Origin: Promicromonospora sukumoe
GTDB lineage: Bacteria; Actinomycetota; Actinomycetes; Actinomycetales; Cellulomonadaceae
Assembly: GCF_014137995.1 (NCBI RefSeq)
Contig: NZ_JACGWV010000001.1
Coordinates: 620,001 to 684,000 of the forward strand
Reading direction: 5' to 3'
DNA: 64,000 nt
The stretch's first letter is position 1; each line of letters begins with the position of its first letter. Shown here in pieces: positions 1 through 8,198 of this stretch. The position numbers and the translations under genes were made by a program. The notes below the pieces were generated by a model, which did no database searches, was not told where the DNA came from, and saw nothing but the letters and a program-made list of their open reading frames with translations.

Positions 1-223
1 TGACGGGGTCGCCGGTGATGACGCGGCAGATGTCGGCGACCGGCATCCCCGTCAGCCGCATCCGGGCGACGAGCCTCGCGCGTTCGACCTGGTCGGGCGC
101 GTACCAGCGGTAGCCGGTGGCCGGGTCCACGCGCGCGGGGCGCAGCACGCCCGCGGCGTCGTAGTAGCGCAGGGCGCTGACGGGCAGGTCCGAGGCGCGC
201 GAGAACGCGCCGACGGTGAGCAT
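1..223 (-). CDS. MerR-family transcriptional regulator, N-terminal part
   Basis: Reads leftward from the ATG at 223 and runs off the window, giving 74 residues. The start MLTVGAFSRASDLPVSALRY is the MerR winged-helix signature: helix-turn-helix at residues 3-22, then YYDAAGVL and a second wing ending in TGYRWY. The cut-off C-terminal part would hold the coiled coil and effector pocket, so the ligand cannot be named. It lies just downstream of an MFS exporter on the same strand. A 23-bp MerR-type palindrome precedes it and a related one precedes the exporter, so it most likely controls itself and the exporter by twisting promoters with long spacers. Confidence 0.9.
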   Translation of the reverse strand, partial: MLTVGAFSRASDLPVSALRYYDAAGVLRPARVDPATGYRWYAPDQVERARLVARMRLTGMPVADICRVITGDPV

Positions 224-244
224 CGTTGCGGGGTGCACGGGTCC

Positions 245-275
245 AGCATCGACCCTCGACCGGGTCGAGGGTCCA
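245..275 (-). promoter_or_regulatory. MerR-type operator-promoter of the regulator
   Basis: A perfect 23-bp palindrome lies at 251-273 (arms GACCCTCGACC and GGTCGAGGGTC around one base). On the minus strand it occupies the 19-bp spacer between TGGACC (-35-like) and GATGCT (-10-like). A palindrome filling an over-long spacer is the classical MerR arrangement. It could also act as a weak terminator of the exporter. Confidence 0.7.
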
Positions 276-282
276 GCCCAAG

Positions 283-1461
283 TCACGACGACGCCGACCG
301 GAGCCGGGTAGCGGCCAGAGCGCACAGCCCGAGGACGACGGCGCAGCAGCCCAGCGCCGCACCCGCGGAGACCCGTTCGGCGAGGGCACCGAGCAGGTTG
401 TTGGACACGACGACCGGCGCGAGCTGTGCCAGCGCCGTCCACGCCTGGACCCGCGCCAGGTGGGTGCGCGGCGCGCTCCCCAGCACGAACGGCGCCAGGT
501 GCGCGACGGCGACGCCCGTCCCGACCCCGACGACGACGGCCGCTCCCGCGACCAGGACCGGCGCACCGACGGAGGCGACCAGCCCCACGCCGCCCGCTGC
601 CACGGCCAGCCCGAGCGCCACGGCCCGCCCGGTCCGCCGCGCCGTCCCGGTCCGGGCCACGACGAGCGTGGCGCCGATCGACCCCGCCGCCTGCGCGGCG
701 ACCACGAGACCTGTCGTCCCGGCGCTCCACCCGGACGCCCGCCCGAGCAGCGGCACCAGCAGCGACGACACGGGCAGGACGACGGCGGCGACGGCGCCCG
801 TCAGCACGAGAGCGACCGCCAGCCCGCGCGTCCGGGCGACCACGCGGGCGCCGTCGGACAGGGACCGCCAGAGCGGTTCCGCGCCCGGCCCGACGTCGCG
901 CCGGGGCCGGATCACCGCGAGGACGAGCAGGACGACGGCGAAGCCGGCGGCGTCGGCCACCGCGATGGCGGGCAGGCCGACCGTGGCGACCAGGAGGCCG
1001 CCGAGCGGCGCGCCGACGAGCAGGACGGTCTGGCCGAGGCTCTGGCGCAGGGCCAGCGCGCGGGGGAGCGCGGCGTCGTCGACGAGGCGGCGGGGCATCG
1101 AGCCCAGGGCGGGCAGGGAGAACGCCGAGACGATGCCGGAGGCCAGGCCGGCGGCGGCGAGCAGCCACGGCGTCGGGCCGGTGGCGTGCAGGCCGGACGC
1201 GAGCGCGAGGCACACCGTGACCATGACGGACTCGGTGACGAGGAGCAGGCGTCGGGCGCCGACGCGGTCGGCGACGGAGCCGCCCACCAGCACCAGGAGG
1301 AGCCGGGGCAGGCCCGACGCCGTCAGGACGAGTGCGGCGACCTGGCCGCCGTGCGACGCCGCGGCCCAGCCGAGCGCGAACCACAGGACGGTACTGCCGA
1401 GCTGGCTGAGGGTGCTCGCGGCGAGAAAGGCGAGCCAGGCGCGGGGGAGCGGTGCGGACAT
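283..1461 (-). CDS. MFS transporter, probable drug/metabolite exporter
   Basis: 392 residues, the usual MFS length, with about 12 hydrophobic segments. The loop between segments 2 and 3 reads GGSVADRVGARR, the MFS motif A (GxxxDRxGRR). The N-terminus WLAFLAASTLSQLGSTVLW and two pseudo-symmetrical six-helix halves fit the major facilitator fold in the cytoplasmic membrane. The substrate cannot be told from sequence. It is followed on the same strand by the MerR gene, with the same operator core upstream of both, so this looks like an inducible exporter with its own regulator. The ATG at 1461 sits just after the operator-promoter at 1467-1498. Confidence 0.9.
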   Translation of the reverse strand: MSAPLPRAWLAFLAASTLSQLGSTVLWFALGWAAASHGGQVAALVLTASGLPRLLLVLVGGSVADRVGARRLLLVTESVMVTVCLALASGLHATGPTPWLLAAAGLASGIVSAFSLPALGSMPRRLVDDAALPRALALRQSLGQTVLLVGAPLGGLLVATVGLPAIAVADAAGFAVVLLVLAVIRPRRDVGPGAEPLWRSLSDGARVVARTRGLAVALVLTGAVAAVVLPVSSLLVPLLGRASGWSAGTTGLVVAAQAAGSIGATLVVARTGTARRTGRAVALGLAVAAGGVGLVASVGAPVLVAGAAVVVGVGTGVAVAHLAPFVLGSAPRTHLARVQAWTALAQLAPVVVSNNLLGALAERVSAGAALGCCAVVLGLCALAATRLRSASS

Positions 1462-1466
1462 GCCGC

Positions 1467-1498
1467 GACCCTGGGGGATCGACCGGGTCGAGGGTCAA
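1467..1498 (-). promoter_or_regulatory. MerR-type operator-promoter of the MFS gene
   Basis: On the minus strand TTGACC (1498-1493) is followed by a 19-bp spacer containing CTCGACCCGGTCGA and then CAGGGT as a poor -10. GACCCT and AGGGTC close the site as an imperfect inverted repeat. It shares GACCCTCGACCCGGTCGA with the site at 251-273, so one regulator should bind both. Confidence 0.65.
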
Positions 1499-1543
1499 CG
1501 GCTTCGGACCCGGGGGAGCAACCCCGCGACTACGATCGAACGC

Positions 1544-2335
1544 GTGCGACTGTTCGAGAACCTGACCGCGACGCCGCGACCCGCCTGGCCCGAGCTGCAA
1601 CACCTCGTCGACGAGGCGTCGGTGAGCGTCAAGATCCTGGAGGCCGACGACGCGACCAGCCGCCGCACCCTCGAACAGCTCCAGGTGACGACCGGGTCGT
1701 TCCTGGGCGCCGTCGTCGTGCACACTGGCGGGTTGCTGATCGACCAGGGATGGCTGCGGGTGTACGGCAGCCCGGGTGGTTCTGGCGGCCTCGTTGGCGC
1801 GGACGACGTCGGGGACGACGTCGGCCCGCCGGACCCGGGGCGGCTGCCCGACCTGGCCGCGATGAACGAGTTCCCGCCGACCCCGGAGGCCTCCTGGTAC
1901 GCGGCCCACGGGCTCGTCGTCGCGCACGACGTGCTGGGCGGCACCTACGCGCTCAACGGGCCGCATCCGGGGTCGGTCGGGCGGCCGGGAGGTCCCGGCG
2001 AGATGACGTACCTCGCGCCCGACACGCTCCAGTGGGAGCCGCTCGAGGCCGGGTACGCGGCGTGGCTGACGTGGGTGCTCGACGGCGGTCTGACCGACTT
2101 CACGGAGGGCCTGCGCTGGGACGGCTGGGAGGCCGAGACCCGCGGCCTCGCCGGTGACAGCGGGCTGAACTTCTTCCCGCCGCTGTGGTCCAAGGAGGCG
2201 CACGAGGATCTCGCGGCCACCAGCCGGGCCGTCGTGCCGATGTCCGAGCTGGTCGGGGTCGCGCGGTCTACTGCTGCCCAGATCGACGGTGCTGATCTCG
2301 GGCCTTTGGGGACGTTCGGCGGGCCGGTGGGCTGA
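1544..2335 (+). CDS. DUF2625 family protein
   Basis: 263 residues from a GTG start (VRLFENLTATPRPAWPEL). The conserved DUF2625 core is present: LEQLQVTTGSFLGAVVVHTG at about residues 45-64, then GGLLIDQGWLRVYGSP, and a C-terminal WLTWVLDGGLTDFTEGLRWDG block. No signal peptide or membrane segment is seen, so it should be cytosolic. The biochemical role of this family is not known to me. It stands alone, is read away from the MerR/MFS pair and converges on the symporter gene across a strong hairpin. The GTG was preferred because upstream codons in this frame lie in the MFS promoter and do not look coding. Confidence 0.85.
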   Translation: MRLFENLTATPRPAWPELQHLVDEASVSVKILEADDATSRRTLEQLQVTTGSFLGAVVVHTGGLLIDQGWLRVYGSPGGSGGLVGADDVGDDVGPPDPGRLPDLAAMNEFPPTPEASWYAAHGLVVAHDVLGGTYALNGPHPGSVGRPGGPGEMTYLAPDTLQWEPLEAGYAAWLTWVLDGGLTDFTEGLRWDGWEAETRGLAGDSGLNFFPPLWSKEAHEDLAATSRAVVPMSELVGVARSTAAQIDGADLGPLGTFGGPVG

Positions 2336-2343
2336 GGCGGGCA

Positions 2344-2374
2344 GCCCAGTCCGGAGGCGTTCTCCGGACTGGGC
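2344..2374. terminator. Bidirectional hairpin terminator
   Basis: A perfect 13-bp stem (GCCCAGTCCGGAG and its complement) with a 5-base loop lies between the convergent DUF2625 and symporter genes. There is no U tract, as is common in high-GC actinobacteria. Confidence 0.7.
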
Positions 2375-2388
2375 CGCGGTAGGGCCGG

Positions 2389-3942
2389 TCAGTCGCGGTC
2401 GAGCTGCTTCTCCGCGCGCTCCGCGCCCGCCCCGCTCTCGAGCCGGCCGTCGACACGGTCCTCCCAGAACGTCGCGTTCTCGATGCCGAGCCGCCGCGGG
2501 TCGAACTGCGGGTCCAGCCCCCGCTTCTTCTGTTCCCGGTAGTCCTTCAGCGCCTTCAGCGCGGGACCCTGGAGGAACAGGATGCCGACGATGTTCAGCC
2601 AGGCCATCGACCCCACGCCGATGTCGCCGAGGCCCCACGCCGCGCCGGCGGTGGTCACCGCGCCGTAGGCGACCGAGACCAGCACGAGCGCCTGCAGCGC
2701 CCGCTGCATGGCGCGCGCGGCCAGCCGGTTGGTCATCTTGCGGGTCAGGTAGTTCAGGTTGGTCTCGGCCATGTAGTAGTACGCCACGATCGTGGTGAAC
2801 ACGAAGAACGCGAGGACGATCGCGATGAACGACGGGCCGGCACCGGGGAACACCGAGTCCAGGCCCTGCTGCACGAACCCCGGGCCGGGCTCGACGTCGG
2901 TGCTCAGCCCGCCGCTGCCCTCCTGGATCACGTCGCTGGGCCAGACCTCACCGGCGAAGGTGTTGTACATGCCCGTCGAGATGATGATGAACGCGGTGGC
3001 CGAGCACACGAAGAGGGTGTCGATGTAGACCGCGAAGGCCTGCGCGAACCCCTGCTTGGCCGGGTGCGAGACCTCGGCGGCCGCGGCGGCGTGCGGGCCG
3101 GTGCCCTGGCCTGCCTCGTTGGAGTAGATGCCGCGCTGCACGCCCCACTTCACGGCGAGGCCCAGGATCGCGCCGAACACCGGCTGGACGCCGAAGGCGC
3201 TGCCGAAGATCAGCCCGAACACCTCGGGGATCGCGGTGAAGTTCACGAAGAAGACGACGACCGCGATGAGGATGTAGAGCAGCGCCATGGCGGGCACCAC
3301 GATCACGGCGAAGTTGGCGATGCGCTTGACACCGCCGATCACGATGAAGCCCAGGAGGATCACCAGGCCGATGGCGGTGACCCAGGTGGGCACGCCCCAG
3401 GCGCTGTCGATCGCGGAGGCCATGCCGTTGGCCTGCACACCCGGCAGGAAGAAGCTCATCGCGAGGATGGTCACGACCGCGAAGAGGATGCCGTAGGTCA
3501 GCGACAGGCCTCGCGCCTTGTGCTTGTAGGCCTTCTCGAAGTAGTACGCCGGGCCGCCGCGGTACTCGCCGGTGTCCGGGTCCTTCTCCTTGTAGATCTG
3601 GCCGAGTGTGCACTCGATGAACGAGGTGGCGGCGCCGAGGAACGCGGAGGTCCACATCCAGAAGACGGCGCCGGGGCCGCCGAAGGCGATGGCCGTCGCG
3701 ACGCCGCCGATGTTACCCATGCCCACGCGGCCGGCCAGCGACATCATCAGGGACTGGAAGGACGACGTGCCGTCCTCGGACTTCTCGCCCTTCCTGAGCT
3801 GGCTGAGCATGTCGGGGATGTGTCGGACCTGGAGAAAGCCGGTCCGGAGGGAGAAGTACAGGCCGGCGAGAAGGCACAGGGCGATCAGCGGGATCGACCA
3901 GATCAGCTCGTTCGCAGTACTGATGCGATCGGCGAAGGTCAT
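2389..3942 (-). CDS. Alanine or glycine:cation symporter (AGCS family)
   Basis: 517 residues, typical for the family, with about 11 membrane segments. Recognisable AGCS motifs are SFQSLMMSLAGRVGMGNIGG (residues about 61-80, the conserved GNI loop), GGPGAVFWMW, SFIECTLGQIYK and RGIYSNEAGQGTGPHAAAAA in the middle. It should import alanine or glycine with sodium (or protons) across the cytoplasmic membrane. The C-terminal tail of about 45 residues is charged and cytoplasmic. It is monocistronic: the upstream gene on the same strand ends about 200 bp away and the downstream neighbour is convergent. Confidence 0.93.
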   Translation of the reverse strand: MTFADRISTANELIWSIPLIALCLLAGLYFSLRTGFLQVRHIPDMLSQLRKGEKSEDGTSSFQSLMMSLAGRVGMGNIGGVATAIAFGGPGAVFWMWTSAFLGAATSFIECTLGQIYKEKDPDTGEYRGGPAYYFEKAYKHKARGLSLTYGILFAVVTILAMSFFLPGVQANGMASAIDSAWGVPTWVTAIGLVILLGFIVIGGVKRIANFAVIVVPAMALLYILIAVVVFFVNFTAIPEVFGLIFGSAFGVQPVFGAILGLAVKWGVQRGIYSNEAGQGTGPHAAAAAEVSHPAKQGFAQAFAVYIDTLFVCSATAFIIISTGMYNTFAGEVWPSDVIQEGSGGLSTDVEPGPGFVQQGLDSVFPGAGPSFIAIVLAFFVFTTIVAYYYMAETNLNYLTRKMTNRLAARAMQRALQALVLVSVAYGAVTTAGAAWGLGDIGVGSMAWLNIVGILFLQGPALKALKDYREQKKRGLDPQFDPRRLGIENATFWEDRVDGRLESGAGAERAEKQLDRD

Positions 3943-4145
3943 GTGTTGCTCCAGGGTGTGGTTGTTCGGACACTCGCACCGGGGAAGACCAGCGCGTCCG
4001 TGGCCGCGCTCCGCGCACGCCGCCTTCCGGCGGCACGCCGTCTGTGAGCGCGATCACGGACTGGCAATGGCGGCCACCCTAACGGGTGAAATCTGGGTGA
4101 ACGCTCGTTTCGCTCAGAGTTGGGACCCTGGGCCCAGAGATGTGA

Positions 4146-5117
4146 TCAGGCTTGGTCTGTCGCCTGAGGCTGAGCGAGGTCGAGCTGGTACCAGTCGTTC
4201 CCGTCGAACAAGTTCAGCGTCGAGCCGCGGCACTCCGGCCCCAGTCCCCGTGGGACGGGCTTGCCGCTGGGCATGGACAGGTAACCGCGCCGGCGCTGGT
4301 TGAACGACTCGGCACCGAGAGTTCCGGTCGTGAAGAGGTTGCGGTCGGCGGAGGACCCGACGAGGCCGACCGCGTCGCCGGTGAAGACGACGCCCCTGAC
4401 GCCCTCGGTGCCCGTCGGGTGGACGGACGTCTGGCCGTCGCGGACCCGGATCAGCTGTTCCGCGCCGAAGTCGTAGGCGATGACGCCGTCGTCGGACACG
4501 TTCATCGCGTCGCACTCCGCGATGACGGTCCCTGTGCTCGTGGGGAACTCCCACTCCTTCTCGAAGCCCAGCGACCACCGCACGAGACCGGATGAGCCGA
4601 GGGGCTCGGGTCCGTCGAAGCGCCAGCCGTTGTTGCCGCCGATGCCCTCGTCGAAGTAACCGACCCAGATCCGCCCGTCCCGGTCGACCTGCAGGTGCGC
4701 GATCCCGTCACCGAGCGTCCCGCGCCGGACGACGCGGCCGTCCGTGCCCACGACGAGGGCGTTCTTCTCGGCGCCCTCCGACGTCCACGCGCAGCGGGAC
4801 CGGGCGATGAGGTACCCGCCGTCAGGCAACGGCTGGACGAAGGCCTGGGCGACGGGCACAGCGGCGATCACGACGTCGCGCGGCTGGAGGTTCGATGTCG
4901 TGTACGACGCCAGGGCGACCGTGCGACCAAGCTTGCCCAGGTCGCGGCGTCCGGCCTGGACCACCGCATGCCCGGTGTCTCGCCCTCCGGCCCACATGAC
5001 GACGGGACCGTCCGGGCCCATGCCCACGGAGGCGACGGTTCCGAAGCCGTCTGGCGGCACGAGTGCGCCGACGTGCCGCAGCCGGTGCTCGGTCCCTCGG
5101 CGCCGCTTCGTCGTCAC
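4146..5117 (-). CDS. Hypothetical beta-propeller-like protein
   Basis: 323 residues from the GTG at 5117 (VTTKRRRGTEHRL). An earlier TTG at 5183 would start inside an inverted-repeat element and is unlikely. Repeating strand-turn segments such as LQVDRDGRIWVGYFDEG (about residues 150-165) and VSDDGVIAYDFG suggest an NHL/WD-like beta-propeller. There is no signal peptide or lipobox. I do not recognise a named family, and the function is unknown. It follows the SDR gene on the same strand but is separated from it by the repeat at 5133-5226, so co-transcription is uncertain. Confidence 0.75.
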   Translation of the reverse strand: MTTKRRRGTEHRLRHVGALVPPDGFGTVASVGMGPDGPVVMWAGGRDTGHAVVQAGRRDLGKLGRTVALASYTTSNLQPRDVVIAAVPVAQAFVQPLPDGGYLIARSRCAWTSEGAEKNALVVGTDGRVVRRGTLGDGIAHLQVDRDGRIWVGYFDEGIGGNNGWRFDGPEPLGSSGLVRWSLGFEKEWEFPTSTGTVIAECDAMNVSDDGVIAYDFGAEQLIRVRDGQTSVHPTGTEGVRGVVFTGDAVGLVGSSADRNLFTTGTLGAESFNQRRRGYLSMPSGKPVPRGLGPECRGSTLNLFDGNDWYQLDLAQPQATDQA

Positions 5118-5132
5118 GACGTCGGAGCGTAG

Positions 5133-5226
5133 CCGGTGTTGACCACAGCAGTTCCTGCCAGTCGGACAGGAAACTGGCAGCAACCGCTGTGGTCAACACC
5201 GGCTGGCAGTAGCTGCTGTGGTCCAC
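5133..5226. repeat. Thirty-base inverted repeat plus a third partial copy
   Basis: Arms at 5133-5162 and 5173-5202 pair over 30 bases with two mismatches around the loop CGGACAGGAA. The core is TTGACCACAGC ... CTGCCAG. A third, degenerate copy of the right arm lies at 5203-5226 (CTGGCAG ... CTGTGG). It may be a transcription terminator of the SDR gene, an operator array or a small mobile palindromic repeat. Confidence 0.8.
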
Positions 5227-5228
5227 GG

Positions 5229-5978
5229 TCAGCCGAGGGTCGTCCCGGTCTCCTCCGCCAGCGTCGCCAGGAGCCGGTCCTGGAAGCCGACGTCGAGCGC
5301 CGCCGCGTGCGGCTGCTGTCGCTCCTGGTGGTACCAGTAGTCGCCGCTGGTCAACGCCTGCGGATCGTCGCTGGTGACCAGCCACTCCTGCGTGCGGTGC
5401 CCCAGCTCCAGGTTGTCCGGCGCGCCGGCCCCGCCCATGCGGGTCGGCACCCACCCGGGGTCGACGGCGTTGCTCAGCACCCCGGGGCGCAGGCGCGCGG
5501 CGGCGGCCGCCAGTGCGGTGACGTACAGCTTGCTGTCGCCGTACGAGCCCGCGGTCCGTCCCTGCCAGTCGACGCCGTCGAGCACCGGGCGCCCGCTGTA
5601 GTGCGAGCCGCTGCTCAGGTAGACCAGGCGGCGTGGTGCGGGCAGCAGGGCTGTGAGCAGGTACGGAGCGACGATGTTGACCGGCATGACGGCCGGCCCG
5701 CTCCATATCCCGGCGTTGTGGATCACCGCGTCCAGCGGGGCGTCGTCGGCCAGCTGCGAGGCGAGGCCGAGGACGTCGTCGCGCTCGGCAAAGTCGGCGA
5801 CCACCAGCTGGGCGCCACGGTGGACCATCGGGCGTAGCGCCTCCGCCCGGCGGGCGTTCCGTGCGTGCACCACGACGTCGTGGCCCTGGGCCAGGAGGGT
5901 CTCGGCCGCGAGGCGGCCCAGCCCGTCGGCGGAGCCCGTGACGAGGATCCGGTAACCGGTCGTTTCGTCCATGGTCAT
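5229..5978 (-). CDS. Short-chain dehydrogenase/reductase
   Basis: 249 residues, classical SDR length. The Rossmann cofactor motif TGSADGLG is at about residues 14-21, NAG at about 90, the catalytic serine in YLSSGSHY and the YxxxK pair in SYGDSKLY at about 147-154. HARNARR after strand 2 favours NADPH. The substrate is unknown. Two ATG codons (5978 and 5972) are possible starts. The gene is divergent from the lipoprotein at 6131, and the 56-bp shared element lies between them but is oriented toward the lipoprotein. The C-terminal half resembles uncharacterised actinobacterial SDRs rather than a named enzyme. Confidence 0.9.
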   Translation of the reverse strand: MTMDETTGYRILVTGSADGLGRLAAETLLAQGHDVVVHARNARRAEALRPMVHRGAQLVVADFAERDDVLGLASQLADDAPLDAVIHNAGIWSGPAVMPVNIVAPYLLTALLPAPRRLVYLSSGSHYSGRPVLDGVDWQGRTAGSYGDSKLYVTALAAAAARLRPGVLSNAVDPGWVPTRMGGAGAPDNLELGHRTQEWLVTSDDPQALTSGDYWYHQERQQPHAAALDVGFQDRLLATLAEETGTTLG

Positions 5979-6002
5979 CGATCGTAGGCCGCATCACGCG
6001 GC

Positions 6003-6058
6003 GGCGGGTGAACTCCGGAAGGTTTGATTGACCGGCTCCGTGCCTCGCTGATTGAGTC
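6003..6058 (+). promoter_or_regulatory. Shared 56-bp upstream element, copy A
   Basis: This 56-bp block matches 59121-59176 at 44 of 56 positions with no gap. The most conserved parts are GGCGGGTGAA, TCCGGAA, GTTT, ATTGAC and TTGAGTC. TTGAC (6028) and TTGAGT (6052) are 24 bases apart in both copies, like a -35/-10 pair with an 18-bp spacer. Copy A begins 128 bp before the lipoprotein ATG. It is most likely a promoter with an upstream activator site. Confidence 0.75.
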
Positions 6059-6130
6059 CCGCCATCGGTATCAGCGCAGGCGAGCGTGCTTGAGGTCGAT
6101 GGCCCGGTCACCGATCAGAGGAGCATCCTG

Positions 6131-6670
6131 ATGAGTCGGACAGTGCCGTCCCGCATTGCTCGATGGCTGGTCCTCGCGCTCGGCCTCGTACTCGCAAGCT
6201 GCGCGCTCGCGGGTTGTTCCTACGGGGCGGAGCTGCGACAGGTGCAGCAAGGCCTCCTCGACGAAGGGTTCGACGACGCCGGGGTGTGGGTCCGGTTCTT
6301 CGAGTCGCGGGAGGTGTCGGAGGACCGCGTCGAGGTGGTGTTGGTCGGCAGCTCGATGGACCGCGAAGCCGCCTGGGAGATCGCGGCCACGGCCGTGTGG
6401 GAGAAGCTTCCGGTGGAGTTCGACTATCTACTGGTCGAGTACGAGGGCGAGGTCGACACCGCCACCTACGCCGAGCTGGAAGGCGAGTTCGGACCACGGC
6501 CCGACGGGTTGGTGGAGCATTCGGCGCCCGGGGCTGTTGTCGGCACAGTCGCTCGTGTTGTCGCGGTGTTCATCGTGATTGGAGTAATCGCGCTGGTGCC
6601 GGTCATGGTGCTGATCCGCCGGAACCGCCGTCGTCGTCGGCTCCGTGGCAAGGCGCGACCGGCGGTGTGA
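6131..6670 (+). CDS. Immunity-type lipoprotein with C-terminal membrane anchor
   Basis: 179 residues from the ATG at 6131, preceded by AGAGGAG. The N-terminus is a lipoprotein signal with lipobox LAGC. A small extracytoplasmic domain of about 110 residues follows, then one membrane helix (VARVVAVFIVIGVIALVPVM) and an Arg-rich tail. The family is not one I can name. A clear paralogue is encoded at 43250-43876; both contain GFDDAGV, SMD, AAT.VW..LP..FD, EY.GEV and GPRP.GL. It heads a row of immunity-type genes and has the element shared with the RHS locus upstream, so a role in neutralising a secreted or membrane-acting toxin is inferred, not shown. Confidence 0.8.
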   Translation: MSRTVPSRIARWLVLALGLVLASCALAGCSYGAELRQVQQGLLDEGFDDAGVWVRFFESREVSEDRVEVVLVGSSMDREAAWEIAATAVWEKLPVEFDYLLVEYEGEVDTATYAELEGEFGPRPDGLVEHSAPGAVVGTVARVVAVFIVIGVIALVPVMVLIRRNRRRRRLRGKARPAV

Positions 6671-6682
6671 ACTCGCCGAAAC

Positions 6683-7043
6683 CTACTGCTTGCCCGGCCG
6701 CAGCGCCCGGAGGTACCGCCGCCGATAGACGCGCTGGGCGATCAAGATGAGCGGGAAGAGCCCCCGCCAGACGCCTCGGCCGCCTCGGGTGAGCGAGCGC
6801 AGCGTGAGGCGGACGTCGCCGTCGTCGTCCCGGTGGACGATGAACGCCTCCTCCCCGGAGACAGGGTGGCCCGCCAGGGTGCCGTAGGTGAGGGCGGCCC
6901 GGCTGCCGGTCGAGACCGTCGTGATGATCTGGACGGGCTCTCGCACCCGGAACGGCCCGATCCGCGCGACCAGCCAATAGCGCTCTCCCGGACGCGCGTT
7001 GCGTCCTGCGTCGAGCGGCGGGTCGACGGCGAACCCGCGGCCA
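6683..7043 (-). pseudogene. DUF1990 family protein, 5'-truncated remnant
   Basis: The C-terminal two thirds of a DUF1990 protein is readable on the minus strand: RGFAVDPPLDAGR, ERYWLVARIGPFRV, ALTYGTLAGHPVSGEEAF, and the final YRRRYLRAL. The family is normally about 160-170 residues. Here coding similarity fades near 7043 and no in-frame start codon lies before the GTG at 6946, which would give only 87 residues from mid-domain. The missing end lies against the SMI1-type gene at 7084, suggesting that insertion of the immunity block cut off its 5' part. A shortened functional product from 6946 cannot be excluded. Confidence 0.7.
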
Positions 7044-7083
7044 CCGGGCCGAGCGCTACCCTCGGGCGCGTGGGTGTTCCGAG

Positions 7084-7572
7084 ATGACGAAGCCGTGGCT
7101 GCCCCTGGAGCCAGATCCCCTGACCACTGGTCCTGCCCTCACGCGCTTCGCCGTCGAGGCAGCGGAGCGGGAACTGGGCGTCATGCTTCCAGCGGCCTAC
7201 GTCCGCACGCTTGAACACTGCAACGGCGGGTTTGTGATCAGGGGCGTCTTTCGGACGGTGTTCCCGACGTCCTGGGCCGAGGACCATTTCGAGGTGACGT
7301 CGGTCCTGGGCATCGGGGGTGTGTTCGGAATCGACTCGACGTCGGACACGTCGAGCAAGTACCTCATCGCCGAGTGGGAGTATCCGGAGATCGGTATCGT
7401 CATCGCGCATACGCCGTCCGGTGGGCACGACACCGTCATGCTGGACTACCGGGAGGCCGCGCCGGGGCAGCCATGCGTGGTGTACGTCGACGAGGATCGC
7501 GTTCCTCGGAAGATTGCTGAGTCCTTCGATGAGTTTGCGGCTGGGCTCACTGATGCTCTGCGTGCGGAGTAG
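7084..7572 (+). CDS. SMI1/KNR4 family immunity protein
   Basis: 162 residues. The SUKH (SMI1/KNR4) core is recognisable: LTRFAVEAAERELGVMLPAA (about 18-37), YVRTLEHCNGGFVIRGVF, then VLGIGGVFGIDSTSDT and the segment PEIGIVIAHTPSGGHDTVML, ending with a helix ESFDEFAAGLTDAL. In bacteria this fold commonly serves as an immunity protein for polymorphic toxins, often nucleases. It would act in the cytosol by binding the toxin domain. The next gene starts 6 bp after its stop, suggesting one transcript. No toxin is adjacent, so it is an orphan or acquired immunity gene. Confidence 0.87.
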   Translation: MTKPWLPLEPDPLTTGPALTRFAVEAAERELGVMLPAAYVRTLEHCNGGFVIRGVFRTVFPTSWAEDHFEVTSVLGIGGVFGIDSTSDTSSKYLIAEWEYPEIGIVIAHTPSGGHDTVMLDYREAAPGQPCVVYVDEDRVPRKIAESFDEFAAGLTDALRAE

Positions 7573-7578
7573 TCGACT

Positions 7579-8169
7579 GTGCAGCATCCCGACTACCAGT
7601 CGCATCAGGTGATCGACGATTCCGTTCGAGCGGCTGCGCGTCTGGTGGCCGGTTCTCTGAGACCCGAGCAGTACGACGACGTCATTCACCTCCTTGATCA
7701 CGGAGAACCCGGCATCGCGCTCGATACCTTGTGCAGCCACCTGTACGAGGACGACATCGAGATCGACGACGGCGCTCGCCGGCAGATCGCGCATGCCGGC
7801 GAGCTGATGGGGACGAGCCCCTTGGTGTGGGAGCGCCTGGCCCCGGCCCCGTGGCCCGACGTCGACCCCGCTACATGGTGGACCTTCCAGACCGGCGAGC
7901 CAGCCGATGCCGAGCATTCCTGGAACGTGCGTCGCGAGTTAGAGCGGGAGATCGGCGTCGGCCATGTTCTGCACGGAGAGCGGTTCGATGTGCTCGCACG
8001 ATTCTCTGGCGCCGACAAGGTGCTCCTCCGCCTGGCCGGTGGGCGCTTTGCGGTCGTTCACCCGACGTGGAGCGTGAGAGCGGAGCCGTCGCTACGGCTT
8101 GCGACGGTGGTACTTCCCGACCTTCATGGGGCCCAGGTCGAGGTGGACCGCATCTCTGACCTTGGCTGA
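7579..8169 (+). CDS. MafI-like immunity protein with extra C-terminal domain
   Basis: 196 residues from GTG 7579. Residues about 13-75 (VIDDSVRAAARLVAGSLRPE, then HLLDHGEPGIALDTLCSHLY and DDIEIDDGARRQIAHAGELM) follow the MafI immunity pattern of a helical hairpin with acidic residues and a LxxGExxxALxxL core. The remaining 110 residues (WWTFQTGEP, ERFDVLARFSGAD, VHPTW, ATVVLPDLHGAQV) form a separate alpha/beta domain I do not recognise. It could be a second immunity domain, making this a two-headed protein. It follows the SMI1-type gene by 6 bp and is probably co-expressed. Confidence 0.75.
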   Translation: MQHPDYQSHQVIDDSVRAAARLVAGSLRPEQYDDVIHLLDHGEPGIALDTLCSHLYEDDIEIDDGARRQIAHAGELMGTSPLVWERLAPAPWPDVDPATWWTFQTGEPADAEHSWNVRRELEREIGVGHVLHGERFDVLARFSGADKVLLRLAGGRFAVVHPTWSVRAEPSLRLATVVLPDLHGAQVEVDRISDLG

Positions 8170-8198
8170 GCCGCCACCCTGACGAACGAAAGATTGCC

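Noticed and set aside
6742..7917. 391-residue minus-strand frame over the immunity genes
   Set aside because: It is the antisense shadow of the SMI1-type and MafI-like genes; codon pattern and composition are not protein-like.
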